DNA from: Solirubrobacterales bacterium
Lineage (GTDB): Bacteria; Actinomycetota; Thermoleophilia; Solirubrobacterales; Solirubrobacteraceae
Reading direction: 5' to 3'
DNA length: 11,409 bases
Assembly: GCA_009781575.1 (NCBI GenBank)
Contig: WQXW01000028.1
Coordinates: 1 to 11,409 of the forward strand
A model generated the notes under the pieces. That model was not told where the DNA came from and did not search any database. It saw only the letters and a list, made by a program, of their open reading frames with translations. Positions 6,076 through 11,409 of this stretch are shown piece by piece; position 1 is the stretch's first letter; every line of letters starts with the position of its first letter. Made by a program: the position numbers and the translations under genes.

Positions 6076-7600
6076 GCGCGAGCCCGTGAGCGTGCGGCGG
6101 CGCGGCCGCGTGTACCTGGTGGGCGCGGGGCCGGGGGATCCCGGGCTGCTGACGGTGCGCGCGCGGGAGCTGATCGCGCGGGCGGATGTGATCCTGCACG
6201 ACCGCCTGATCCCGCCGGGCGTGCTGGACGGCGCGCGGCCCGCGGCGGAGCTGATCTTCGTGGGCAAGGAGGGCGGGGGCGAGTCGACGCCGCAGGCCGA
6301 GACCGAGCGGCTGCTCGTGGAGCACGCGGGGGCGGGGCGCTCGGTGGTGCGCCTGAAGGGCGGCGATCCGTTCGTGTTCGGGCGGGGCGGCGAGGAGGCG
6401 GGGGCGCTACGCGAGGCGGGCATCCCCTTCGAGGTCGTGCCGGGCGTGACCGCGGGCGTGGCGGCGCCGGCGTACGCGGGCATCCCCGTGACCCACCGGG
6501 GGCTGACGAGCGCGGTGGCGCTGATCACCGGTCACGAGGATCCGGAGAAGGAGGACACCGCGATCGACTGGGAGGCGCTCGCAGCCTTTCCGGGCACGCT
6601 GGTGTTCTACATGGGCGTGCGCCGGCTGGCGAGGATTGCACAGGAGCTGATCGCGGCGGGGCGGCCGGGGTCGGAGGCGGCGGCGGTGGTGGAGCGCGGC
6701 ACCCTCCCGGGCCAGCGCGCGGTGATCGCCACGCTGGAGACGATCGCGCAGGAGGCGGAGCGCGAGGGGATCGGAGCGCCGGCGATCACGCTGGTGGGCG
6801 CGGTGGCGCGGCTGGGCAACGAGCTGGCGTGGCTGCGGGCGGGCCCGCTGGCGGGACGCACGGTGGCGGTCACGCGCGCGCGGGCGCAGACGAGCGCGCT
6901 GGCGGAGCGCCTGGGAGAGCTCGGCGCGAGCGTGGTGCAGGCGCCGGCAATCAGGATCCGCGCGCTGGAGGGCCCGCCGCTGGACCCCTCCGGGTACGAC
7001 CTGATCTGCGTGACCAGCGCCAACGGCGTGGAGGCGCTCTTTGAGCGGCTGGCGGCGGGCGGACGCGATGCGCGCGCGCTGGCGGGCGCGCGCGTGGCGG
7101 CGATCGGCCCGGGGACCGCGCGCGCGCTGGCGGCGCACGGCATCGTGGCGGACGTGGTCCCGGAGCGCTACGTCGCCGAGGGGCTCGTGGAGGCGCTGGC
7201 GGACGTTCCGGTGAGGCATGCGCTGCTGGCGCGCGCGCGCGGCGCGCGCGAGGTGCTGGCGCGGGCGCTGCGCGAGCGGGGCGCGCAGGTGGATGAGCTC
7301 GAGCTGTACGAGTCGGTGCCCGAGAGGCTCCCCGGGGAGGTGTGGCGCGCGGCGTGGGGCGCCGACTACATCACCTTCACCTCCTCCTCGACCGTGCGCA
7401 ACTTCCTGGAGGCGGCCGGCGACGGCGCGCTGGAGGAGGGCGCGCGCGTGGTGTCGATCGGCCCGGTCACCAGCGGCACGCTGCGCGAGCACGGGCTGGA
7501 GCCCCACCTGGAGGCGGCGCGCCACGACATCGACGGCCTGCTGGAGACGCTGCTCGCGGACGCGACGGCTCGATCATCGGGCGCCGCCCCCCGATCGTGA
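6068..7600 (+). CDS. cobA-hemD: Fused uroporphyrinogen-III C-methyltransferase / uroporphyrinogen-III synthase (CobA-HemD)
   Basis: This is a 510-residue two-domain enzyme. Residues 14-255 are the SAM-dependent methyltransferase (SUMT): VYLVGAGPGDPGLLTV (15-30), VVRLKGGDPFVFGRGGEE (93-110) and EVVPGVTAG (122-130). It makes precorrin-2 from uroporphyrinogen III. Residues from about 262 (LAGRTVAVTRARAQ) to about 500 form the synthase, with ICVTSANGVEALFERL and FTSSSTVRNFLEA marking its two lobes; it closes hydroxymethylbilane to uroporphyrinogen III. Such fusions are common in actinobacteria and Firmicutes. ATG 6068 overlaps hemC by eight bases. GGGAGG (6050-6055) lies 12 bases upstream within a perfect 12-bp palindrome. 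The last residues, SSGAAPRS, are encoded by a degenerate copy of the 23-bp repeat. It feeds the haem route and, through precorrin-2, the first gene of the operon. Confidence 0.95.
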   Translation: MPEREPVSVRRRGRVYLVGAGPGDPGLLTVRARELIARADVILHDRLIPPGVLDGARPAAELIFVGKEGGGESTPQAETERLLVEHAGAGRSVVRLKGGDPFVFGRGGEEAGALREAGIPFEVVPGVTAGVAAPAYAGIPVTHRGLTSAVALITGHEDPEKEDTAIDWEALAAFPGTLVFYMGVRRLARIAQELIAAGRPGSEAAAVVERGTLPGQRAVIATLETIAQEAEREGIGAPAITLVGAVARLGNELAWLRAGPLAGRTVAVTRARAQTSALAERLGELGASVVQAPAIRIRALEGPPLDPSGYDLICVTSANGVEALFERLAAGGRDARALAGARVAAIGPGTARALAAHGIVADVVPERYVAEGLVEALADVPVRHALLARARGAREVLARALRERGAQVDELELYESVPERLPGEVWRAAWGADYITFTSSSTVRNFLEAAGDGALEEGARVVSIGPVTSGTLREHGLEPHLEAARHDIDGLLETLLADATARSSGAAPRS

Positions 7601-7623
7601 GCTCGGCCGCCCCCCGATCGTGA
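7597..7623 (+). other. Relay micro-ORF A (8 residues)
   Basis: GTG 7597 overlaps the hemD stop (TGA 7598-7600). It reads MSSAAPRS and stops at TGA 7621-7623, which overlaps the next GTG (7620). No Shine-Dalgarno sequence precedes it, so translation would depend on termination-reinitiation from hemD. Inferred from layout. Confidence 0.4.
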
Positions 7624-7646
7624 GCTCGGCCGCCCCCCGATCGTGA
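7620..7646 (+). other. Relay micro-ORF B (8 residues)
   Basis: An identical MSSAAPRS peptide from the second repeat unit. Its TGA (7644-7646) overlaps GTG 7643, the start of the SAM-hydrolase gene. Together with micro-ORF A it forms an unbroken chain of GTGA overlaps from hemD to that gene. Inferred from layout. Confidence 0.4.
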
Positions 7647-8470
7647 GCGCCCCGCCCTGGGTCACGTTCCTCTCCGACTACGGCCTGGAGGACGAGTTCG
7701 TGGGGGTGTGCCACGGCGTGATCGCGCGCCGCTGCGGGCAGGCGCGCGTGATCGACATCACCCACGCGATCCCACGCCACAACGTGCGCGCGGGCGCGTG
7801 GGCGCTGTGCGGCGCGCTGGCATACATGCCGCGCGGGGTGCACCTCGCGATCGTGGACCCCGAGGTCGGCACCCAGGAGGTGGGCGGGCGGAGGGCGGTG
7901 GCGCTGGCCACCGCCGATGAGGAGCAGCGGCTGGTGGGCCCCGACAACGGCCTGCTGATGGCCGCAGCTGAGCTGCTGGGCGGCGTGGTGGAGGCGGTGG
8001 ACATCGGCCGCTCGGAGGAGCGCCTGGAGCCGGTGTCGGCGACCTTCCACGGGCGCGACATCTTCGCGCCGGTGGCCGCGGCGCTCGCCGCGGGACGACC
8101 GCTGGCCGCGCTGGGGGAGCCGCTGGCGGTGGACGAGTTGCACACGCTCAGTCTGACGAGCGCCACCGTGCGGGACGGCGCGTTGCGCGCGCACGTGCGA
8201 CACGTGGATCGCTTCGGCAACCTGACCCTGGACGCGACGCACGCGCAGCTCGGCCAGCTGGGCCTGCGCCTCGGTCAGCGCGTGGCCGTGCACGGCGCGG
8301 GCGCCACGCACAGCGCGCGCTACGCGCGGACGTTCGCGGAGGTGCCGGCGGGGGCGCTGCTGCTCTACGAGGACAGCCGCCGCCTGGCGGCGCTGGCGGT
8401 CAACCGCGGCTCCGCGGCGCAAACGCTTGGGCTGGAGCGCGACGGCGAGCTGCGGCTGCGAGCCGAGTGA
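7643..8470 (+). CDS. S-adenosyl-L-methionine hydroxide adenosyltransferase (SAM hydrolase, DUF62 family)
   Basis: The family splits SAM into adenosine and methionine using a water-derived hydroxide. The 275 residues carry the family marks in order: TFLSDYGLEDEFVG (8-21), IDITHAIP (37-44), the VDPEVGT block (71-77, Asp72), GPDNG (99-103), SATFHGRDIFAP (132-143, His136) and DRFGNLTLD (189-197). The usual VVDPGVG glycine is Glu here, and four residues (QEVG) precede the Arg pair 83-84 that may supply the catalytic Arg. GTG 7643 is the only usable start: the frame has a stop at 7598-7600 and no other start codon in between. It has no ribosome-binding site, since the sequence before it is C-rich. 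Its place directly after a SAM-using methyltransferase is suggestive, but a link in function is inference. Confidence 0.88.
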   Translation: MSAPPWVTFLSDYGLEDEFVGVCHGVIARRCGQARVIDITHAIPRHNVRAGAWALCGALAYMPRGVHLAIVDPEVGTQEVGGRRAVALATADEEQRLVGPDNGLLMAAAELLGGVVEAVDIGRSEERLEPVSATFHGRDIFAPVAAALAAGRPLAALGEPLAVDELHTLSLTSATVRDGALRAHVRHVDRFGNLTLDATHAQLGQLGLRLGQRVAVHGAGATHSARYARTFAEVPAGALLLYEDSRRLAALAVNRGSAAQTLGLERDGELRLRAE

Positions 8471-9309
8471 CCGCGTTGGCCGCCTCCCTGGGCCACCCTC
8501 GCGTGCACCTGCGGCTCACCCGCTCGACGAACGACCACGCGCGGGCGCTGGCGATCGCGGGCGCGCCCCACGGCACGTTGGTGAGCGCCGAGGAGCAGTC
8601 GGCCGGGCGCGGGCGCCAGGGCAGGCGCTGGCTGGCTCCGCCGGGGCGGGCGCTGCTGATGTCGGTGGTGCTCAGAGACCCACCGCGACTGCTTCCGTTG
8701 GTCGCGGCGGTCGGGGTGTGCGACGCGCTCGGCGAGCGCGCGTGGATCAAGTGGCCCAACGACATCGTGATCGCACGCGGTGGCGCCAGCGCCAGCGCCG
8801 GGGCTCGGCGGGGCGAATCTCCGGGCAATCTCGGCGCGCCCCCGGACGGCGCGCCCCCGGACGGCGCGCCCCCGGACGGCGCGCCCCCGGGCGAGCGGCT
8901 GGGCAAGGTGGGGGGCATCCTGATCGAGGGGCGCCCCCAACAGGGTTGGGCGGTGGTGGGCGTCGGCCTCAACGTGGCGGTGCGCCCCAAAGACCTGCCG
9001 GCGGAGCTGCGCCGGAGCGCGGCCACCCTGGGCGAGCACCCGGAGGCAGTCGAGATGCTGCTGGCCTGCGTGCTGGAGGCGCTGGAACGCCGCCTGGGCG
9101 AGCCGCGGGCCGCCACGCTGGAGGCGTGGCGCGCGCGCGATGCGCTGCGCGGCCGCCAGGTGAGCTGGCAGGAGGGCGCCGGCAGGGCCGAGGGGATCGA
9201 CGATCGGGGCCGCCTGGTGGTGCGCGGGGCGCAGGGCGAGCGGTGCGCGCTGGACGCGGGCGAGGTGCACCTGGAACAGCGCGTCACATCCCCGCGACAG
9301 ACCGGCTGA
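8467..9309 (+). CDS. birA: Biotin--[acetyl-CoA-carboxylase] ligase BirA, monofunctional
   Basis: Makes biotinyl-AMP and transfers biotin to carboxyl-carrier lysines. In 280 residues it shows RSTNDHAR (19-26), SAGRGRQGRRW (45-55, the GRGRxG adenylate loop), IKWPNDIVI (94-102), KVGGILIEG (147-155, catalytic-type Lys147) and VVGVGLNV (163-170). There is no N-terminal helix-turn-helix, so it is a group I ligase without repressor function. About 43 residues (104-146), rich in Ala, Gly and Pro and including four GAPPD/GAPPG units, are inserted between WPND and Lys147, where E. coli BirA has a short hairpin. GTG 8467 overlaps the preceding stop (GTGA). It is the last gene of the operon. Confidence 0.93.
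   Translation: MTALAASLGHPRVHLRLTRSTNDHARALAIAGAPHGTLVSAEEQSAGRGRQGRRWLAPPGRALLMSVVLRDPPRLLPLVAAVGVCDALGERAWIKWPNDIVIARGGASASAGARRGESPGNLGAPPDGAPPDGAPPDGAPPGERLGKVGGILIEGRPQQGWAVVGVGLNVAVRPKDLPAELRRSAATLGEHPEAVEMLLACVLEALERRLGEPRAATLEAWRARDALRGRQVSWQEGAGRAEGIDDRGRLVVRGAQGERCALDAGEVHLEQRVTSPRQTG
8833..8892 (+). repeat. 15-bp in-frame tandem repeat in birA, four units
   Basis: GGCGCGCCCCCGGAC is repeated at 8833, 8848 and 8863, identical in all three, with a final unit at 8878 ending GGC instead of GAC. It encodes GAPPD three times and GAPPG once. The identity suggests recent slippage. Confidence 0.9.
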
Positions 9310-9318
9310 ACCCACGCT

Positions 9319-9360
9319 CTAGCCCACAGTGTGCTAGCGTTGCTGTCAATGACAGCAACG
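9319..9360. promoter_or_regulatory. Two adjacent palindromes upstream of the toxin-antitoxin genes (likely operator)
   Basis: The first palindrome has arms CTAGCCCAC (9319-9327) and GTGTGCTAG (9331-9339 region), one mismatch, centre AGT. It is followed at once by a perfect palindrome with 11-bp arms CGTTGCTGTCA (9338-9348) and TGACAGCAACG (9350-9360) around one base. Paired inverted repeats ahead of an antitoxin gene usually bind the antitoxin-toxin complex for autoregulation. TAGCGT (9335-9340) is a possible -10 lying across the two palindromes. The perfect stem could also help end the birA transcript, but no T-run follows. Confidence 0.6.
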
Positions 9361-9374
9361 AGCATCCCCGCGAC

Positions 9375-9620
9375 GTGGCGACGCTGACGGTCCGCGGGCT
9401 CGACGAGGGGACAAAGGCGCGGCTGCGCATGAGGGCTGCGGCGCATGGCCGTTCGATGGAGGGCGAGGTGCGCGCCATACTCGAGGAAACGCTGCCACCA
9501 CAGACTGCGCGGGGCGCGTTGGGCAGTCGCATTCACGCACGGTTCGCGGCTGTGGGCGGCGTGGAGCTCGATCTCCCGACTCGGCGTGAGATGCCCCGCG
9601 CGGCGAGCATTCAAGCGTGA
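9375..9620 (+). CDS. FitA-like antitoxin (ribbon-helix-helix/Phd-type small DNA-binding protein)
   Basis: An 81-residue protein beginning VATLTVRGLDEGTKARLRMR, then AAAHGRSMEGEVRAILEETL. This is the ribbon-helix-helix pattern of FitA-family antitoxins, in which the TLTVR strand contacts DNA and AAxHGRSME-EVR forms the helices. The C-terminal part (about 45-81) should bind and inhibit the PIN toxin. GTG 9375 places the strand at the usual N-terminus and is the only nearby start in frame; no ribosome-binding site is evident. It overlaps the toxin gene by GTGA. The palindromes just upstream are the expected binding site. The module has somewhat lower GC and less biased codons than the operon before it, in keeping with separate acquisition. 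Confidence 0.82.
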   Translation: MATLTVRGLDEGTKARLRMRAAAHGRSMEGEVRAILEETLPPQTARGALGSRIHARFAAVGGVELDLPTRREMPRAASIQA

Positions 9621-10036
9621 TCCTGCTGGACACGAACGTCGTCTCCGAGGTCATCCGCGCGGAGCCCGAGGAGCGCGTGCTCACCTGGATGGACTCGCTC
9701 GAGGTGGCAAGCGTGGCGATCACGGCCATCACTCACGCGGAGCTTCTCTACAGCGTCGCTCGCCTCCCCGACGGCAGGCGCTCCGAGCAGCTGAGCGAGA
9801 CCATCCGTGCGCTGATCGATGAGGATCTGGGCGGCCGGGTCGAGCCGTTTGACGCCGCCGCGGCCACCCACTACGCGACTCTCGTCAGCGCGCGAGAGCG
9901 GGCCGGTCGCCCGATCGGCGTCGCCGACGGCCAGATCGCCGCGATCGCTCGCAAGCTGGGCGCCACACTCGCCACTCGCGATACATCCGACTTCGAGAGC
10001 ACGGGGATCGAGCTGCTGGATCCCTGGCTCGAGTGA
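9617..10036 (+). CDS. PIN-domain ribonuclease toxin (VapC/FitB type)
   Basis: A predicted Mg2+-dependent RNase of 139 residues. The acidic active-site set is complete: Asp5 (LLDTNVVSE), Glu42 (THAELLYSVARL), Asp104 (GVADGQIAAIA) and Asp122 (ATRDTSDF). The GRPIGVADGQIAAIAR and TRDTSDFESTGIELLDPW blocks are very like FitB-family toxins. GTG 9617 overlaps the antitoxin stop, as is usual for such pairs, so toxin translation is probably coupled to the antitoxin. The stop TGA (10034-10036) directly adjoins the stop of the convergent gene (TCA 10037-10039). The RNA target cannot be read from sequence. Confidence 0.88.
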   Translation: MILLDTNVVSEVIRAEPEERVLTWMDSLEVASVAITAITHAELLYSVARLPDGRRSEQLSETIRALIDEDLGGRVEPFDAAAATHYATLVSARERAGRPIGVADGQIAAIARKLGATLATRDTSDFESTGIELLDPWLE

Positions 10037-10735
10037 TCAGCCGCTCTTCTCCCCGTCGCCGTGCAGCGCGTCGATCACGCTCGCGTACATGCCACGCTTG
10101 ATCGCGCCCACTCCCGCGCGCGGCTTGCCGACCAGCGCCGCGGCCAGGTTGACAGCGCGGTCGAGCACCTCCTCCTCGGGGGCCAGCTCGGCGACGATGC
10201 CGCTGGCGAGCGCGTCGGCCCCCGTGTAGCGATGGCCGGTGACCATCGCGCGGTGTGCGACCGGGGGGCTGAGGCGCGCGGTGAGCAGCGCGTTCATCCC
10301 CGGCGTGAACGGCAGGCCGAGGTCGGCCTCGGGGAGGCAGAAGTAGCCGCGGTCGGCGCGCATCACGGCGAGGTCGAAGCAGAGCGCGAGCATCGCCCCG
10401 GCGGCGAACACGTGGCCGTTGATCGCCGCAACGGTGGGCACATCGAGCGCGAGCACCCGACCGAACAGCGCGTGCACGCGCGCGAGCGTCGGGGCGACCT
10501 CGGGGGGATTGGCGCCCATGTACTCGAGGTCGAGCCCGTTGGAAAAGTACTTGCCCGTGCCGGTCAGCACCAGCGCGGCGCGCTGATCGTGGCTCGTGAT
10601 CCCATCGAGCACCGCTTCGAGGGCGCCCAGAAGCTCGGGGTGCAGCCGATTCTCCTCACGGTCCATGCGCACGACCGTGACAGCCTCGCGACGTTCCACG
10701 GTGACGCCCGCGACCGCTGTGGCTTCGGCTTCCAC
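10037..10735 (-). CDS. Crotonase-fold protein, probably delta3-delta2-enoyl-CoA isomerase type
   Basis: A 232-residue enoyl-CoA hydratase/isomerase family protein acting on acyl-CoA in fatty-acid oxidation. The oxyanion-hole strand is GKYFSNGLDLEYM (61-73), and the second helix start is AAINGHVFAAGAMLALCFD (104-121). Glu136 in YFCLPEADLGLP matches the second catalytic Glu of hydratases. The first catalytic Glu (GGGCEL in hydratases) is replaced by Met115. One remaining Glu and the wording SNGLDL and GHxxAAGxMLAL are features of eukaryote-like enoyl-CoA isomerases (PECI/ECI). It starts at GTG 10735, seven bases after a TATAGT hexamer, so the transcript may be leaderless. Divergent from padR, whose palindrome covers its promoter region. 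Hydratase activity is less likely; the substrate is unknown. Confidence 0.85.
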   Translation of the reverse strand: MEAEATAVAGVTVERREAVTVVRMDREENRLHPELLGALEAVLDGITSHDQRAALVLTGTGKYFSNGLDLEYMGANPPEVAPTLARVHALFGRVLALDVPTVAAINGHVFAAGAMLALCFDLAVMRADRGYFCLPEADLGLPFTPGMNALLTARLSPPVAHRAMVTGHRYTGADALASGIVAELAPEEEVLDRAVNLAAALVGKPRAGVGAIKRGMYASVIDALHGDGEKSG

Positions 10736-10742
10736 GTCCCGA

Positions 10743-10748
10743 ACTATA
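10743..10748 (-). promoter_or_regulatory. Likely -10 hexamer of the crotonase gene
   Basis: On the - strand this reads TATAGT, a good -10 match, with seven bases before GTG 10735. The mRNA would begin at or close to the start codon. It overlaps the first bases of the padR palindrome. No clear -35 is seen. Confidence 0.45.
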
Positions 10749-10764
10749 CCTAGAATCTAGGTAT
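10746..10764. promoter_or_regulatory. Perfect 19-bp palindrome, likely PadR operator
   Basis: ATACCTAGA (10746-10754), centre A, TCTAGGTAT (10756-10764). The right arm runs into the padR ATG (10763-10765) and the left arm overlaps the -10 of the divergent gene. A regulator bound here would block both promoters. Autoregulation by PadR proteins at palindromes in divergent promoters is common; the identity of the binder is inferred. Confidence 0.75.
10751..10756 (+). promoter_or_regulatory. Likely -10 hexamer of padR
   Basis: TAGAAT differs from TATAAT at one base and is followed by six bases and then ATG 10763, suggesting a leaderless padR mRNA. It lies in the middle of the palindrome, so operator occupancy should exclude RNA polymerase. 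Confidence 0.45.
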
Positions 10765-11299
10765 GGCGCTCCGGCACGTGTTGCTCGGTCTGCTGGTCGA
10801 CCGGCCGGACCACGCATACGCGCTGAAGCGCCGGCTGTCGCCGGGCCTGGCGCGCAAGCAGCTCATCAACGACGGCGTGCTGTATCCGCTGCTCGCCAAG
10901 CTCGAGGCGGACGGCCTGGCAAAGAGCGTCGAGCGATCCGGGCGGGGACGGGCCGGGCGAGCGCGGCGCGTCTACTCGGTCACGCCGGCGGGGCGGGCCG
11001 AGTTTCGGCGCTGGCTGCTCTCGGAGGAGGACGAGCAGGGACCGCCGATCCACGAGCTGTTCGTCGCCCACCCGCTGGTCAAGCTCCTCTTCGCGGGCCA
11101 CCTCTCGGAGCGCGAGCTGCAGGCCAAGCTCGAGCGGCACGGAGCGCGGGTGGCCGAGCGGATCGCGGCGCTGGAGTCGTTCCGCTCGGTGGCCGCCGAG
11201 GAGGCGTCGGACCTCGGGCCGTCGTTGCTCGAGCTCGAGTTGCGCCAGCTTCGCGATCGCCTGGACTGGCTGCGCGAAGCGCTGGCCGTGGCGCGCTGA
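10763..11299 (+). CDS. PadR-family transcriptional regulator
   Basis: A 178-residue repressor-type protein. The N-terminal winged helix-turn-helix (about 1-80) has the PadR pattern: MALRHVLLGLLVDRPDHAYAL, then INDGVLYPLLAKLEADGL (recognition helix region about 35-52) and a wing RRVYSVTPAGRAEFRRWL (about 69-86). The C-terminal half is helical and charged (AKLERHGARVAERIAALE), fitting the dimerisation helices of PadR-s1/Vir-type members. The ATG is fixed by the palindrome and -10 immediately upstream. It probably controls itself and the divergent crotonase gene; the effector, perhaps a phenolic or acyl compound, cannot be read from sequence. The protein is full length. Nothing but a palindromic repeat follows it. 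Confidence 0.92.
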   Translation: MALRHVLLGLLVDRPDHAYALKRRLSPGLARKQLINDGVLYPLLAKLEADGLAKSVERSGRGRAGRARRVYSVTPAGRAEFRRWLLSEEDEQGPPIHELFVAHPLVKLLFAGHLSERELQAKLERHGARVAERIAALESFRSVAAEEASDLGPSLLELELRQLRDRLDWLREALAVAR

Positions 11300-11364
11300 T
11301 TCCGGCCGACCCCCCGGCCCGCCGCCTCACCGCCTCCCCCGACGCCGAGCAGGAGCGCGGGTTG

Positions 11365-11406
11365 TGTTTTGAGGATTCGTTCCGCGCGGAACCAATCCTC
11401 AAAACA
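11365..11406. repeat. Palindromic repeat, third copy, with 21-bp arms
   Basis: The arms 11365-11385 and 11386-11406 pair over 21 bp with one mismatch. The core is GAGGATTCGTTCCGC/GCGGAACCAATCCTC, flanked here by TTTT and AAAA, which extend the stem. Unlike the copy at 131-170 there is no free T-run, so termination is less evident. It follows padR by 65 bases of GC-rich sequence without a gene. Bases 11366-11391 are identical to 131-156 in the same orientation. Confidence 0.85.
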
Positions 11407-11409
11407 AAG

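Larger units (their letters stand above)
7572..7648 (+). repeat. 23-bp tandem repeat across the cobA-hemD / SAM-hydrolase junction
   Basis: GATCGTGAGCTCGGCCGCCC recurs at 7593 and 7616, each extended by CCC to 23 bases. A truncated third copy starts at 7639, and a degenerate 21-base version at 7572-7592 encodes the end of HemD. Each full unit contains GTGA, that is a GTG start overlapping a TGA stop. The period is 3x7+2, so each copy moves the frame. Confidence 0.9.

Noticed and set aside
3449..6528. Two long - strand open frames (727 and 728 codons) opposite ccmD-hemA-hemC-cobA
   Set aside because: They are low-complexity Arg/Ala/Pro/His translations without recognisable domains, lying opposite well-identified genes. 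They are long only because stops are rare at this GC content.
7572..7648. Possible CRISPR array
   Set aside because: The units are directly abutting with no unique spacers. The same holds for the repeats at 320, 4967 and 8833, and no cas gene is present.
11300..11364. Search for a gene or RNA after padR
   Set aside because: This is a C/G-rich stretch without a start-stop frame of note, tRNA-like fold or clear hairpin before the palindromic repeat.

Overview
The window is very GC-rich (roughly three quarters G+C by eye). Its genes overlap tightly and often start with GTG. Protein content and base composition suggest a high-GC actinobacterium, most likely of the Thermoleophilia/Solirubrobacterales type. 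That placement is inference; no rRNA or other marker gene is present.

Positions 1-324 hold no gene. They contain copies of a palindromic repeat whose arms read GAGGATTCGTTCCGC, a 22-bp tandem repeat and a weak promoter candidate. The same palindrome returns at 11365-11406, so the window is flanked by one repeat family.

Positions 325-9309 look like one long + strand operon with almost no intergenic space: a Met8p/CysG-N-like precorrin-2 dehydrogenase, ccmA, ccmB, ccmC, ccmD (haem export and cytochrome c maturation system I), hemA, hemC, a cobA-hemD fusion, a SAM-hydrolase (DUF62) gene and a monofunctional birA. HemA, HemC and the HemD domain supply the tetrapyrrole route. The CobA domain and the first gene divert uroporphyrinogen III to siroheme. 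CcmABCD handles haem for c-type cytochromes. hemB, hemL, ccmE, ccmF and ccmH are not in the window.

Two junctions in this operon carry an unusual structure. At 320-416 a 32-bp unit, and at 7572-7648 a 23-bp unit, has been tandemly copied across a translation start. Both periods are 3n+2, so each copy shifts frame and creates an 8-9-residue micro-ORF whose stop overlaps or abuts the next GTG. At the second site this looks like a ribosome relay from the hemD stop to the SAM-hydrolase start. In-frame repeats also decorate the tails of CcmD and HemA and the interior of BirA.

Positions 9310-10036 hold a FitAB/VapBC-type toxin-antitoxin pair behind two back-to-back palindromes. Positions 10037-11299 hold a crotonase-fold gene on the - strand, resembling enoyl-CoA delta-isomerases, and a divergent padR regulator. 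They share a perfect 19-bp palindrome that overlaps the padR start codon. Both divergent genes, and perhaps the operon's first micro-ORF, have -10-like hexamers 6-7 bases before the start codon, suggesting leaderless mRNAs.
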